Of a DNA stretch of 64,000 nt, positions 38,819 to 43,535 are shown in pieces. Each line of letters begins with the position of its first letter. The first letter of the stretch is position 1. Source of the DNA: Charina bottae. Its lineage: Eukaryota; Chordata; Lepidosauria; Squamata; Charinaidae. The position numbers were made by a program, and so were the translations under genes. Below the pieces are notes generated by a model. The model ran no database searches, was not told the origin of the DNA, and worked only from the letters and a program-made list of their open reading frames with translations. The stretch covers positions 91,638,501-91,702,500 of the forward strand of contig JALMGJ010000001.1 of assembly GCA_023362775.1 (NCBI GenBank). Reading direction: 5' to 3'.

Positions 38819-41653
38819 TTAGCACCCTCTGGATGGGTTAATTCCAGTGAATGGTTTACTCAACAAATCATGATTAAATTGTGGCTCAGCACCATGTGTG
38901 ATTCCTGTAATGACATTTCCTCCCCATCACACACTCTCTTTCTCACATACACACCGTGGGCATGGTATGCATGAGCAGCTTCAAGCCATGTCCAGGTTCA
39001 ATGTGGAAGTCAGTGGAAGAAAGGAGAAAAGGAGGCAGATTGTCAGAATTGGGACAGAGCTGGAGAAAGAGGGAGTGCAACTCAGTTGTCAGGTGCCTGC
39101 TTATGTGGCATGTCCCAAGGTCAGTTCTTGGCATCTTCTGCTGCAAAGAATCAGGCAATTGGAGACAGAAGACTTACAGGTCTAGTCATTAAACACTGCT
39201 GGGCTCGATGGACTGAGATTCTGTGGCAGTTTTATGAGTAAAGTTGGTAGCATTATGATGTTTTGTGTAATTCTTAAATTTTGGGCATTGGACTGCAAAA
39301 TAGTCTGCAAATCTTCCAAGCCCCAACCCATTTCTACTGTCCGCAATGTTTTACTTTCCCAGATTTCAACAATGATGGTTTTATTGATGAGGAAGATCTC
39401 CAAAATGTCATCCGCAGATTAGTCCACAAGAATAATCTCAGTGAGGAAGAGATTGTGTCTCTGGCAAATCATGTAGGTAATTCCTTCCTTTTATCACAAC
39501 CCTTGAGATTTCAGTGATTAAGGCCTTGGCATAAAATTGTTTTTAACTGATTTAAACATGAGACACAGAACTCTTCTAATGGCCTTCTTCAGCCTAGTAC
39601 CTTCCAGCTATGCTGGGAAGGCAATGGCTACCTGGAACATCTGGGAGTTGTAGTCCAGGCATATTTTGAGAATGAGACTGGGAAAAGAAGTCCCATATTG
39701 GAGCAGGGGGAAAAATTCTTACGCTGGCTAATATGAAACAATAGAAATATTATTTCTATATAATACATATTTGTGTTTGAAACAGATTTTGGAGGAAGCT
39801 GACTTGGATAATGACAGAATGCTCTCTCTAGCAGAATTTGAACATGCCATGATAAAGACTCCAGACTTCCTACAGTAAGAGCAGTCCCCTATCCCACCCC
39901 CAATGTAGTTGGGCTTATTTGTTCCCATGTGCTTCAAATACAGCTCTGAAATCTCTCATTCTATAGTGTTTTATGTAATTTCCCCTACAAAAACAAAACA
40001 AAACAAAACAAAACATGTTCTGGCAATTTTGTACTAGGCTTTGTCAGCCATACCTGCTACAGAAAGCCTGGCCAAGGCAAGTTTCACAGATTCCTGAAAT
40101 CCTTCTAGGGAAGGATTATGAGAACAATTAATACTGGAGACTACACTGAATGCGAAGGCAGCAAGATGCAGAAAAAGGACTTAATTATTGTTTCCAATGC
40201 TTGCTACAAGAAATTAAAAATTTTAAATCATTCCATTGGCAATTGGTAAATTGGATGGTACGTAGCACGCAGCATAGATACCACCCACTTTTTTATTCCT
40301 AAGATAAAAAATAAAGGCATTAGAGTTGGCTGTTGTGGGTCTTCCGGGCTGTGTGGCCGTGTTCTGGAAGTTGTGGTTCTAACGTTTCACCAGCATCTGT
40401 GGCCAGCATCTTCAGAGGGCAGGAGCACGTGCTCCTGCCCTCTGAAGATGCTGGCCACAGATGCTGGCGAAACGTTAGGAACCACAACTTCCAGAACACA
40501 GCCACACAGCCCGGAAGACCCACAACAGCCATCGAACTCCGTCCGTGAAAGCCTTCGACAATGCATTAGAGTTGTTTCAAGTGTTGTCCATGATGGAACC
40601 CTCAACAAATGTGGAACCAAATGTCCCACTTACTTTGTTCTGTATATTCACGCTCAGCATTTTTTGAGCACAGAAAAGTTTCTACACCTCCCCAAAACAG
40701 TTATCATTACAGTTAGAAGAAGCTTCATCCAGGCTTCTCCTGACTGTGCAAAATTATTAAAAGCAATCAGAACTTTGCCTTCTGACTGTCTATCAGCTGC
40801 ACATCAGCATACTGATGCATTTGTACATATGATTAAATCATAATTCTACTAGTGCAAGAGCTGAAATATTTGTAAGCGATGTGAAACCTTGGAATTCAGA
40901 TTGGCTCAAAAAGGGAACAACCAAATTTTGACATTAGGATAAATGACTTGACATTTCATTCCCAACCAAGGATGTCTTTTATACTTGGGCTTCTTCAAAA
41001 CTGGAGTAGCAGACATGAGACTGACTGCTTTCTTGGTGCTACATTCTTTGTAACCTCCTTATTTTCTGGACTTCTCTTGGCTCCACTACATTCCTGAAAA
41101 CCCACAAGGTGGGGCTTCAGAATCCATCCCTCCTTTGGTTCTCCCAGCTTGTTTTAATAGCTTATGGTTTGCTTGGTACTGAATGTATTATTTCTAGAGA
41201 ACATAAGCCATTTATCTCTGATCTGATTTTGAGATAAATGAAGATGACTCCTTCAATTACTTGATGATTTACTGGATAAAATATAAGCTAAGTGGCATCC
41301 CACTGAGAATACCTTAATGGCAGGCCTCACAGGATCACTGTGCAAAGTATACCCAAAATGTATTACACAGTAATATGTCAGAATCGACCCACATACTTGG
41401 TAATACCTTTGGATATACCTTAAGTTTGATGTGCCACAAACTGTTAACAAAAAGTATAGGCATTTCCTGAAAAAAACAAAATTGGGGGGACAGGAAGCAG
41501 CATTACTGTGAAAGGTAGATCTGGTTATACATGGGTTTAGTAAAACTGTCCAAGAACAAACCAAAGAAAGATGGAAGTGATTTAAAGACAAGTGAGACGT
41601 AGTCCAGAAAACTAATTAATCTTCTTTCCAGATCCTTTAGGATCTACTTCTGA
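2330..41653 (+). CDS. CIB4: CIB4, calcium and integrin-binding family member 4 (spliced, 7 coding exons)
   Basis: CIB proteins are small EF-hand adaptors that bind integrin tails and other membrane partners; mouse CIB4 is needed for spermatogenesis. Joining 2330-2383, 3572-3606, 10925-11021, 37860-38001, 39363-39472, 39786-39874 and 41632-41653 gives one open frame of 182 codons plus stop, with GT/AG borders and compatible phases throughout. Human CIB4 has 185 residues by my recollection. Diagnostic CIB4 stretches include [15 protein letters not shown] and IEYAFRIY. The first two EF-hands are degenerate. EF3 (residues 110-121, D-N-D pattern with Asp at position 12) and EF4 (152-163, Glu at 12) have complete ligand sets. 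The product starts MGQCTS, an N-myristoylation-type start. It ends SFRIYF, three residues before the human end. CIB1-3 are less similar from memory, so the paralogue call is firm. Confidence 0.93.
2384..3571 (+). other. CIB4: CIB4 intron 1
   Basis: A 1.2-kb intron with no open frame, repeat or RNA gene that I recognise. Confidence 0.75.
3572..3606 (+). CDS. CIB4: CIB4 coding exon 2
   Basis: A 35-base microexon encodes [10 protein letters not shown], which matches the conserved LTFLT..EIL segment of the CIB N-terminal helix. The acceptor is TTTCCTGCAG and the donor is GTAAGT at 3607. The exon leaves two bases (CG) to be completed by the G that opens exon 3, giving Arg30. It is too short for ordinary ORF finding and was recognised by homology and phase. 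Confidence 0.87.
4508..5045 (-). mobile_element. tRNA-derived SINE interrupted by a MITE
   Basis: Flanking the MITE at 4630-5026 are the two parts of a SINE in reverse orientation: the AACTGGCCCAAAGTCACTCAG segment and ACTAGAACTC (inverse B box) on the left, and CAAACTGGC on the right. The related copies at 33909, 42980 and 44347 supply the comparison. It is a degraded copy. Confidence 0.65.
4630..5026. mobile_element. GC-rich hAT MITE, 397 bp, with internal tandem repeat
   Basis: The ends are CAGGGCTTTCCAAA and, inverted, CAGAGCTTTCCAAACTGTG. The flanks are an exact 8-bp TSD, TACTAGAC, at 4622-4629 and 5027-5034. The interior is extremely GC- and CpG-rich. About 4690-4870 repeats a roughly 35-bp unit built on GCGCGCGCACGGCGACGGTA. 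Its long overlapping ORFs on both strands (Ala/Arg/His-rich) are artefacts of composition. It is inserted in a SINE. Confidence 0.88.
5170..5240 (+). mobile_element. L2 3'-end fragment
   Basis: AGAGTCCCTTGCAAGGGAGA followed by TGGGCGGGGAATAAATT and an A-rich tail resembles the 3' terminus of the L2 copy ending near 63165. Confidence 0.5.
5550..6263 (-). pseudogene. RTE-type LINE 3' fragment (not the BovB subfamily)
   Basis: The - strand encodes, in two broken frames, the reverse-transcriptase C-terminal region: [58 protein letters not shown] and TESWTRLNG. These motifs parallel those of BovB ([19 protein letters not shown]), but the sequence is clearly a different RTE lineage. The low-coordinate end reads GGACACGACTGAACGG on the - strand, like the BovB tail. 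Confidence 0.8.
6665..8275 (-). pseudogene. CR1-type LINE 3' fragment, decayed
   Basis: On the - strand, 6694-7246 encodes a typical CR1 C-terminus ([16 protein letters not shown]...[19 protein letters not shown]). The stretch 7800-8275 resembles the RT region, with a degraded [20 protein letters not shown] in place of the usual PQGSVLGPVLFNIFINDL. Many stops and gaps are present. The 3' terminus with ATCATAAAATATAAAGG lies at the left side. Confidence 0.72.
8375..8517. repeat. (ATTTAT)n hexanucleotide array, about 23 units
   Basis: An almost uninterrupted run of a six-base unit abuts the composite repeat that starts ACCCCGCCTATCC. Apparent ORFs of alternating Tyr/Leu or Ile/Tyr across it are artefacts. 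Confidence 0.95.
8518..8915 (+). repeat. Composite dispersed repeat (copy 1; copy 2 at 63525)
   Basis: It begins with an L2-like CCTAACGGAGGACTCT segment, continues through GGGAACCGACTCTTCC, AAGATCTTCC and CCCCGACAGGA, and ends with GGTGGTACCCATTTATCTAC followed by a SINE-like tail (GCTTTCGAACTG...GGAGCTGGGAC). The same order of blocks recurs at 63525-63862 in the same orientation. Part of the right end resembles the inner part of the SINEs at 51540 and 58774. No open frame is credible. Confidence 0.75.
9444..9545. repeat. (GA)n/(GGGA)n purine array
   Basis: A dinucleotide GA run passes into GGAC/GGAG and GGGA repeats; one strand is purely purine for about 50 bases. Confidence 0.95.
9904..9974. 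repeat. (AAT)n-(AAC)n compound array
   Basis: AAT units change sharply to AAC units. The poly-Leu ORF read from the other strand is an artefact. Confidence 0.95.
10308..10617. mobile_element. GC-rich hAT MITE, 310 bp
   Basis: The ends are CAGTGCTTTCCAAACTG and the inverse of CATAGCTTTCCAAACTGTG. An exact 8-bp TSD, AATTATAT, lies at 10300-10307 and 10618-10625. The interior is a CpG-rich, GGCGGCGG-dense sequence containing CACTTCCGGGTTGTGTCGCG, which recurs in the copies at 44549 and 45434. No coding capacity. Confidence 0.88.
10925..11021 (+). CDS. CIB4: CIB4 coding exon 3
   Basis: The acceptor TTTGCAG precedes this 97-base exon and the donor GTAAGC follows it. After the split Arg codon it reads IHDTF...CPQGKDYK...LTAEQV, matching the IHDTF..LCPPGKYYK..LTMDQV region of CIB4. 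It covers residues 31-62 and ends in phase 0. The following intron is 26.8 kb long and full of transposable elements. Confidence 0.9.
11899..12122. mobile_element. hAT MITE of the CTTTCCAAAC family, 224 bp (AT-richer subtype)
   Basis: The ends CAGAGCTTTCCAAACTGTG and AGTTTGGAAAGCTCTG are inverted. An exact 8-bp TSD, GCTTAACC, lies at 11891-11898 and 12123-12130. The interior (GTGTCTGGGTGTGT, CCTGCCAGGATTCCG) is shared with the copy at 30335 and differs from the very GC-rich copies. Confidence 0.92.
12819..12845. repeat. (GATT)n array
   Basis: Short tetranucleotide run at the end of the adjoining RTE fragment; it may derive from the 3' tail of that element. Confidence 0.85.
12846..13125 (-). 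pseudogene. RTE-type LINE 3' fragment
   Basis: The - strand frame reads [20 protein letters not shown], then MLGKVEGKR and [10 protein letters not shown], an RTE C-terminus related to but distinct from BovB ([17 protein letters not shown]). The same subfamily, in the same orientation, is found around 25966-26199. Confidence 0.75.
14831..14965. repeat. (AATCT)13-(AATCC)14 compound pentanucleotide array
   Basis: Thirteen perfect AATCT units (14831-14895) switch abruptly to fourteen perfect AATCC units (14896-14965) with no mixed units. Confidence 0.97.
15429..15704. mobile_element. hAT MITE with GGTGGGGAAC ends, 276 bp
   Basis: It begins CTGGGGTGGGGAACC and ends GTTCCCCACCCCTG, which are inverted. 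The flanks ATCTAGTC (15421-15428) and ATCTAGAC (15705-15712) form an 8-bp TSD with one mismatch. A 40-bp internal unit (GGTTTGCGGGCGGG..CCAATCACGTG) is present twice intact at 15501 and 15541 and a third time degraded. It is non-coding and CpG-rich. Confidence 0.88.
16122..17004 (+). pseudogene. BovB (RTE) LINE, 5'-truncated, subfamily A
   Basis: Retrotransposon reverse-transcriptase fragment. The open frame (16071-16988) starts in flanking DNA and enters BovB around 16141. It carries [20 protein letters not shown] (the YADD catalytic motif), then [29 protein letters not shown] and TKSRTRLND, with stop TGA. The endonuclease and the first half of RT are missing. The tail is (AAC)n. TSD ATTTGCATAGAA lies at 16110-16121 and 17005-17016. 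The coding part is still uninterrupted, so the insertion is fairly young. The 326-codon ORF on the opposite strand is its shadow. Confidence 0.9.
17200..17295 (+). mobile_element. SINE fragment
   Basis: GAAGGCAGTGGCAAACCACTT followed by ACTGCCAAGAAAACTTGA corresponds, inverted, to the middle part of the SINEs at 42980 and 44347. Only this short piece is recognisable. Confidence 0.5.
17300..18083 (-). pseudogene. Old L2-like LINE fragment, split by a BovB insertion
   Basis: On the - strand, [11 protein letters not shown]...LFRHLLK resembles the L2 C-terminus, and GTTTAGGGCTTTGTATATCA at 18061 matches the L2 segment TAGGGCTTTAAAGGTGATCA seen at about 1489. The element continues after the BovB copy, from 19408 to about 19560. 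It is strongly decayed. Confidence 0.6.
18084..19398 (+). pseudogene. BovB (RTE) LINE, 5'-truncated, subfamily A; 428-codon open frame
   Basis: The frame 18099-19385 is uninterrupted and encodes most of the RT domain and the C-terminus: [35 protein letters not shown] (first catalytic Asp), [32 protein letters not shown] (YADD) and [16 protein letters not shown]. The endonuclease is absent. The 3' tail is (AAC)n. TSD ATATCATAA lies at 18075-18083 and 19399-19407. The 3' half is nearly identical to the copy at 16122, so both belong to one recent subfamily. It is inserted into an older L2. Confidence 0.9.
20344..22165 (-). pseudogene. hAT transposase gene, frameshifted (BED finger + hAT C-terminal domain)
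   Basis: The likely start is the ATG at 22165 (reads MASTSFQQ). The frame changes near 22110, 21830, 21460 and 21070, splitting the gene into overlapping frames of about 107, 130, 159 and 244 codons. In order it contains a BED zinc finger (LCLICRENV...LKRHYMEKH), a catalytic-core start ([20 protein letters not shown]), the segment [15 protein letters not shown], a cysteine/histidine piece ([14 protein letters not shown]), and a hATC dimerisation end ([20 protein letters not shown]). The family resembles the GTF2IRD2/EPM2AIP1-like group of domesticated hAT transposases. The shifts and homopolymer errors indicate an inactive copy. Confidence 0.9.
22298..22335. repeat. (AAT)n array inside the hAT element
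   Basis: Trinucleotide run in the 5' untranslated part of the transposon. Confidence 0.95.
22855..23129. mobile_element. Fold-back retroelement fragment with hammerhead-like core, 14-bp TSD
   Basis: The TSD ACTGAACTATTAAC is exact at 22841-22854 and 23130-23143. The insert is an inverted dimer: a left arm from about 22896 to 23010 and a right arm from about 23030 to 23129, read on opposite strands. The left arm, read on the - strand from 22974 to 22938, carries CTGAAGA, a 7-bp perfect stem (GCTCCTT/AAGGAGC) with loop GGAT, then GAAAC and GTTTCC. This resembles the hammerhead ribozyme core. The right arm lacks 16 bases of that core. I suspect the ends of a Penelope-like element, which are known to carry hammerhead motifs. 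Confidence 0.75.
23713..23757. repeat. (GA)n/(GGGA)n purine tract
   Basis: Purine-only repeat of about 45 bases. Confidence 0.93.
25966..26199 (-). pseudogene. RTE-type LINE fragment (left part), split by BovB
   Basis: The stretch GATTATGTGCCTTCAAGTCA onward repeats the sequence of the RTE fragment at 12846 (CTTCAGGTCTTCCAATGG-type segment, TGTCTGAAGTAGGATAATTT). The element resumes after the BovB insertion, at 29447-29560 (GGTATTCTCAGGAGTCTTCT, AATTCAAAAGCATCA). Confidence 0.7.
26214..29432 (+). mobile_element. Full-length BovB (RTE) LINE, 3219 bp, subfamily B
   Basis: An exact 14-bp TSD, ATGTTAGATGACCC, flanks it at 26200-26213 and 29433-29446. It contains a 415-bp 5' region (CAGCAAAGGAGATCG, then GGCAACCCACCCCAGTATTC), one long ORF and a very short 3' end, GAGTCGGAAACGACTGAACG, followed by AACAACAAC. 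The 5' region has a 64-codon frame (26354-26548) that could be a remnant ORF1 but has no recognisable domain. The structure is complete, so it could be, or recently have been, competent. It is inserted in an older RTE fragment within CIB4 intron 3. Confidence 0.93.
26629..29424 (+). CDS. BovB ORF2: endonuclease-reverse transcriptase, 931 aa, uninterrupted
   Basis: The protein nicks target DNA and reverse-transcribes the element RNA at the nick. The N-terminal apurinic-type endonuclease spans about residues 1-235, with Glu25 in [13 protein letters not shown] at 129-136 and SDH at 222-224. The reverse transcriptase follows, with [13 protein letters not shown] around 574-586, [16 protein letters not shown] after it, and catalytic YADD at 676-679. 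A C-terminal RTE region ends with [32 protein letters not shown] and SRKRLNE. I chose MSQGKLDVV as the start because BovB ORF2 begins there. No stop or frameshift interrupts it. Many substitutions relative to the copies at 16122 and 18084 mark a separate subfamily. Confidence 0.93.
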   Translation: MSQGKLDVVIGEMSRLNIDILGVSELKWTGMGHFTSDDHQIYYCGQEDHRRNGVAFIINNKVAKAVLGYNPKNDRMISIRIQGKPFNITVIQIYAPTTDAEEAEVDQFYEDLQHLLDNTPKRDVIFITGDWNAKVGSQTTPGITGKHGLGEQNEAGHRLIEFCQDNSLCITNTLFQQPKRRLYTWTSPDGRHRNQIDYILCSQRWRTSIQSVKTRPGADCSSDHELLIAKFRIRLKRIGKTHRSVRYELTNIPKEYAVEVKNRFKGLDLVDRVPEELWTEVRNIVQEAATKNVPKKKKTKKARWLSAETLEVAQERRKAKGNSDRGRYAQLNAKFQRLARRDKELFLNKQCAEVEEDNRIGRTRDLFQKIRNIGGKFQAKMGMIKNKDGKDLTEAEEIKKRWQEYTEDLYRKDNNIGDSFDGVVSELEPDILKSEVEWALRSIANNKAAGDDSIPAELFKILQDDAVKVMHAICQQIWKTQEWPSDWKKSTYIPIPKKGSTKECSNYRTVALISHASKVMLKILQGRLQQFMERELPDVQAGFRKGRGTRDQIANIRWIMEKAREFQKNIYFCFIDYSKAFDCVDHNKLWQVLGGMGIPSHLVCLLRNLYNDQVATVRTEHGTTDWFKIGKGVRQGCILSPYLFNLYAEHIMRHAGLEESKAGVKIAGRNINNLRYADDTTLMAESEEELRSLMTKVKEESAKAGLQLNLKKTKIMATSLIDDWQIEGEKVEAVTDFVFLGTKITADADCSQEIRRRLLLGRRAMANLDKIVKSRDITLTTKVRIVKAMVFPVVTYGCESWTIRKAERRKIDAFELWCWRKILRVPWTARRSNQSILQEIKPDCSLEGMILKAKLKYFGHIMRRQDTLEKKLMLGKVEGKRKRGRPRARWMDGILEVTDSTIGELGMVTADRKLWRGLVHEVTKSRKRLNE
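29560..29810. repeat. Inverted and tandem duplication block
   Basis: A segment around 29560-29600 (CATAGAGTGTCACAGGGAAT, ACCATGGCTTG) reappears inverted at 29650-29690 (AAGCCATGG, TGTGACACTCTATAGAAATG). A roughly 75-bp segment with GTTGTGGATGTAGA and TTTTAATATGGAA is then repeated at about 29690 and 29765. The origin is unknown; it lies just right of the RTE fragment. Confidence 0.65.
30022..30144. repeat. (ATCTAT)n followed by (AATCTAT)n
   Basis: A hexamer array changes to a heptamer array that differs by one added A per unit. Confidence 0.95.
30335..30624. mobile_element. hAT MITE of the CTTTCCAAAC family, 290 bp
   Basis: The ends are CAGAGCTTTCCAAACTGTG and CTGGAAAGCTCTG. Exact TSD TCTTACTC lies at 30327-30334 and 30625-30632. 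It shares its interior with the copy at 11899 but has two internal duplications, of the CCTAGTGCCTGCCTTGTGCC block and the GTAAGAGTGTGTCG block. Confidence 0.92.
30680..31350 (-). pseudogene. L1-like LINE C-terminal fragment
   Basis: The - strand frame (205 codons, 31422-30805) contains [18 protein letters not shown], then [18 protein letters not shown], the CCHC-like motif and W/T-rich end typical of L1 ORF2 C-termini (TPxKLxKM...CWKC..EGTFYHMWWTC). The N-terminal RT motifs are missing. The left portion is in another frame. It is a dead copy. Confidence 0.75.
32154..32280 (-). repeat. (TTTA)n with L2 3' end and (TA)n
   Basis: A tetranucleotide run is followed by ACCGCTCCATCTCCTCC and GGGGGACTCTGGGC, the inverse of the L2 3' terminus, then a short TATATA tract. 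It is probably the tail of a decayed L2 in reverse orientation. Confidence 0.7.
32537..32588. repeat. (TG)n array
   Basis: About 25 uninterrupted TG units. Confidence 0.97.
33909..34258 (-). mobile_element. tRNA-derived SINE, reverse orientation, internally duplicated
   Basis: Read on the - strand it starts GAGCCAGTTTGGTTTAGTGC (tRNA-like A box), then GAGTTCTAGTCC (B box), then the CTGGGTGACCTTGGGCC body, and ends in an AT-rich LINE-like tail (CCCGCCTT, ATTTATTTATTT inverse). A segment of about 102 bp (GGGCTGAGAGAGAGTGACTG onward) is present twice, at 34035 and 34137. It is a SINE, not a tRNA gene. Confidence 0.8.
34450..36850 (-). pseudogene. CR1-type LINE, long but heavily decayed
   Basis: On the - strand, from high to low coordinate: an endonuclease C-terminal part ([33 protein letters not shown]), an RT palm segment ([16 protein letters not shown] and [16 protein letters not shown]), a CR1 PQGS-like region around 35340 and the C-terminal tail ([29 protein letters not shown]). 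The 3' end with CATGGGGTTGGAAGGGACCT lies at 34456. Stops and shifts are throughout. Confidence 0.82.
37701..37736. repeat. (ATT)n array
   Basis: Trinucleotide run about 120 bases before CIB4 exon 4. Confidence 0.95.
37860..38001 (+). CDS. CIB4: CIB4 coding exon 4 (degenerate EF-hands 1-2)
   Basis: This 142-base exon encodes residues 63-109. The acceptor is TTTCCACCCAG and the donor is GTATGT at 38002. It contains [26 protein letters not shown] and [10 protein letters not shown], the most characteristic CIB4 stretches. The ATG that opens the exon is internal; mammalian CIB4 has Val there by my recollection. The final G combines with AT of exon 5 to make Asp110, the first ligand of EF3. Confidence 0.93.
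38002..39362 (+). other. CIB4: CIB4 intron 4
   Basis: 1.4 kb containing the (GACA)n array at 38775. No other element or gene recognised. Confidence 0.75.
38775..38818. repeat. (GACA)n array
   Basis: About eleven perfect tetranucleotide units. Confidence 0.97.
39363..39472 (+). CDS. CIB4: CIB4 coding exon 5 (EF-hand 3)
   Basis: The acceptor TTACTTTCCCAG precedes [13 protein letters not shown], the third EF-hand loop, with acidic residues at positions 1, 5, 9 and 12 and Asn at 3. The exon ends NH (residue 146) at donor GTAGGT. That end is required to join in frame to exon 6, giving NH-ILEEAD. A second potential donor (GTAATT) lies four bases downstream and would break the frame if used. Confidence 0.92.
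39473..39785 (+). other. CIB4: CIB4 intron 5
   Basis: A 313-bp intron. A GGGAGTTGTAGTCCAGGC segment at about 39644 resembles the interior of common hAT MITEs, but no ends could be defined. Confidence 0.7.
39786..39874 (+). CDS. CIB4: CIB4 coding exon 6 (EF-hand 4)
   Basis: The acceptor is GAAACAG and the donor is GTAAGA at 39875. The exon encodes [11 protein letters not shown]...EFEHAM...TPDFL, residues 147-175. The EF4 loop is D152[11 protein letters not shown]163, a canonical calcium-binding loop. If read through, a stop (TAA) follows immediately inside the donor, so splicing to exon 7 is needed for the normal C-terminus. Confidence 0.92.
39875..41631 (+). other. CIB4: CIB4 intron 6
   Basis: 1.76 kb holding an (AAAAC)n run at about 39989-40014 and the fold-back element at 40329-40562. 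The remainder shows nothing recognisable. Confidence 0.75.
40329..40562. mobile_element. Fold-back retroelement fragment with hammerhead-like core, 12-bp TSD
   Basis: An exact TSD, GCATTAGAGTTG, lies at 40317-40328 and 40563-40574. The insert is a long inverted repeat centred on GAGCACGTGCTC (40423-40434). The arms of about 90 bases are nearly identical. The right arm reads CTGAAGA at 40442-40448, a stem-forming stretch (GCCA..TGGC), GAAAC at 40469-40473 and GTTAGGAACC. The right end continues past the palindrome (CCGTGAAAGCCTTCGACAAT). The layout (core order, inverted dimer, TSD) parallels the element at 22855, although the two differ in sequence. Confidence 0.75.
41632..41653 (+). CDS. CIB4: CIB4 coding exon 7 (C-terminus and stop)
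   Basis: This 22-base terminal coding exon follows the acceptor CTTCTTTCCAG. The two bases CA from exon 6 plus A make Gln176, followed by SFRIYF and TGA. It aligns with the SFRIHF tail of mammalian CIB4, which continues WGC; here the Trp codon position is TGA. The exon was found by phase and homology only, because it is far too short for ORF detection. Confidence 0.85.
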
Positions 41654-41788
41654 GAGACAAGAATATGACAATATATGAGATTCAGGAACTTGCAACTGGA
41701 GATGTACAAGATAACAAATGTAGCACTAGAGGCTGCCATGAAAGACAAGGTAGCAAAACAGTCCATGTATTTTTGCAATGAACATGCA

Positions 41789-41969
41789 AATAAATGATGA
41801 TTCTGAGAATAGGAGGAGGGGGAAAAGTTATTTCTCTAAGTTTGTCTTTTCTTCTGTCCAGTGCAGTTATAGAGAATGATGACATTTTCATAACAATTTT
41901 AAGCAATTTTTGCACAGGAAGAGAGGGAAGATTTGGCTATAAAATGCACTAAACCTTCTTTATAATAAA
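41789..41969 (+). terminator. Candidate CIB4 polyadenylation signals
   Basis: AATAAA occurs at 41789-41794 and again at 41964-41969, 136 and 311 bases after the CIB4 stop. Either could direct 3' end formation. AATAAA is common in AT-rich DNA, so this is positional inference only. Confidence 0.35.
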
Positions 41970-42979
41970 GAGGGAATATTTTTTTATTTATTACTGATTT
42001 ATTTAGAGGTTATCTAGCCAATACTTTAACCACGAAAGCTCTCAATACGAATACCATATCAGTTAGAAGAAACAGTCCCTGCCCTCTAAACTTAGAATAT
42101 AAAAAGGCACAATAAAGTAAGTAGAGATGAACTAACAAACAGACAGGTTACTCAGCAACTTGACATTGAAAAGGGTTGCTCAAGACTTAATAAAGGTCCA
42201 AAGTATCAGGAAGGGTAAATATACTTCCATAAAAGACAACATGCTATACAATGTAAAGCCACATGCATGAATTAGCATGCATGTAAAAGTGTGAGTTTAG
42301 TTATGAATGAAAGGCTAAAATGTATGCTAGAAAGTATGAATTGGTATCATCTACATTGTTGTGGGTGCATGTGAAAGTAGAAATCAATAGGTTGGTGGTA
42401 GCTTCATAGTATATTCCAATGAATGATGGCAATGGAAGAACAAGAAATGAGTAGTGGGGACAATTGTACTGTTGCAAACACAGATAGGAAGACACAAGTG
42501 GCAAGCAGAGTTACTTCTTTACTACTCTTTCTCTTCAAGAAATCCTCCACTTGTTCTGGCAGAGGGGTGTGTGTGTGTGTGTGTGTGTGTACTGATGGAG
42601 GATGGAGGGCAATCATTTGCAAGTGGAGTGGGTAACTGAAGAAAAAATGATTATGTGTAGAGGGGGCGGGGAATTAAAGTCCTTCTCTTATCATTCCCCT
42701 ACTACAAGAATCTGCATACTCCCTGTTGGGAATATCACATTTGCCTACATGTTTAGTTTGGCCCTTATTAACCCACTTGCCTATGTCAACTAGAATACAT
42801 TTGGCAGTGAAGATCTAAACCACAGAATGCTTGGTACTAAAATGCCAAGAACATTGTTAGATATTTTCTGTTATGGAACATAGGCACAATAGCAAAATGA
42901 AAACTCCATGTTCAGAGATAGCATACCCTGAATACCATCTGCTTATTCGCTCTGTGTGTGCGTGCACAGGCGTGTGTTC

Positions 42980-43195
42980 GAGTCAATCTTGACTCCTGGC
43001 AACTGCCTGGACATGCCTGCAGTTTTCTTGGCAGGATTTAGGAAGTGGCTTACCATTGCCTTCTTCCTAGGGCTGAGAGAAAGTGACTGGCCCAAGATCA
43101 CCCAGCTGGATTTGTGGCTAAGGCAGGACTAGGACTCACGGTCTCCCAGTTTCTAGCCTTGTGTCTTAACCACTACACCAAACTGACTCATATTA
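42980..43195 (-). mobile_element. tRNA-derived SINE with BovB-like tail
   Basis: Inverse A box (CCACTACACCAAACTGAC) and B box (GACTAGGACTC) lie on the right. The body AGTGACTGGCCCAAGATCAC is in the middle. The 3' part, on the left, reads TGCCAAGAAAACTGCAGG and then AGTCAAGATTGACTCGAACA on the - strand, a degraded form of the BovB tail. Confidence 0.75.
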
Positions 43196-43535
43196 GATTA
43201 TTAACTTGGGCTAATTCAGCATTTTCAAATGCCAACAATTCATCCCTTCAGTCAGGGAAGGGGGCATAAACTGGTTTTACCTTGTTTATACAGCAAAAAT
43301 AGTGTGAAACTAAAGCCAGCACAGTTGACTGACATATGATAGGGGTTAACAGCTGATGATCCTTAGTACTTCAGTTTTTATGGAATGTTGCATAGCACTA
43401 CTATTCCTAGGCAACAAGGCATGGTGAAGCAGTAAAAAGAAAATCAACTTTATGATTTCCCATTCTTAAAATGTCTTTACTCCCAGGCTCTGACTTTCCT
43501 CCCAAGGGCTGTACAGGGATGGCAGCATTCTTCAC

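Larger units (their letters stand above)
41654..43535. other. CIB4-CIMIP2C intergenic/3' UTR interval
   Basis: A 1.9-kb stop-to-stop interval between the tail-to-tail genes. It contains candidate CIB4 poly(A) signals, a short (GT)n run at 42566-42590 and a SINE at 42980-43195. No further gene is seen. Confidence 0.7.
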
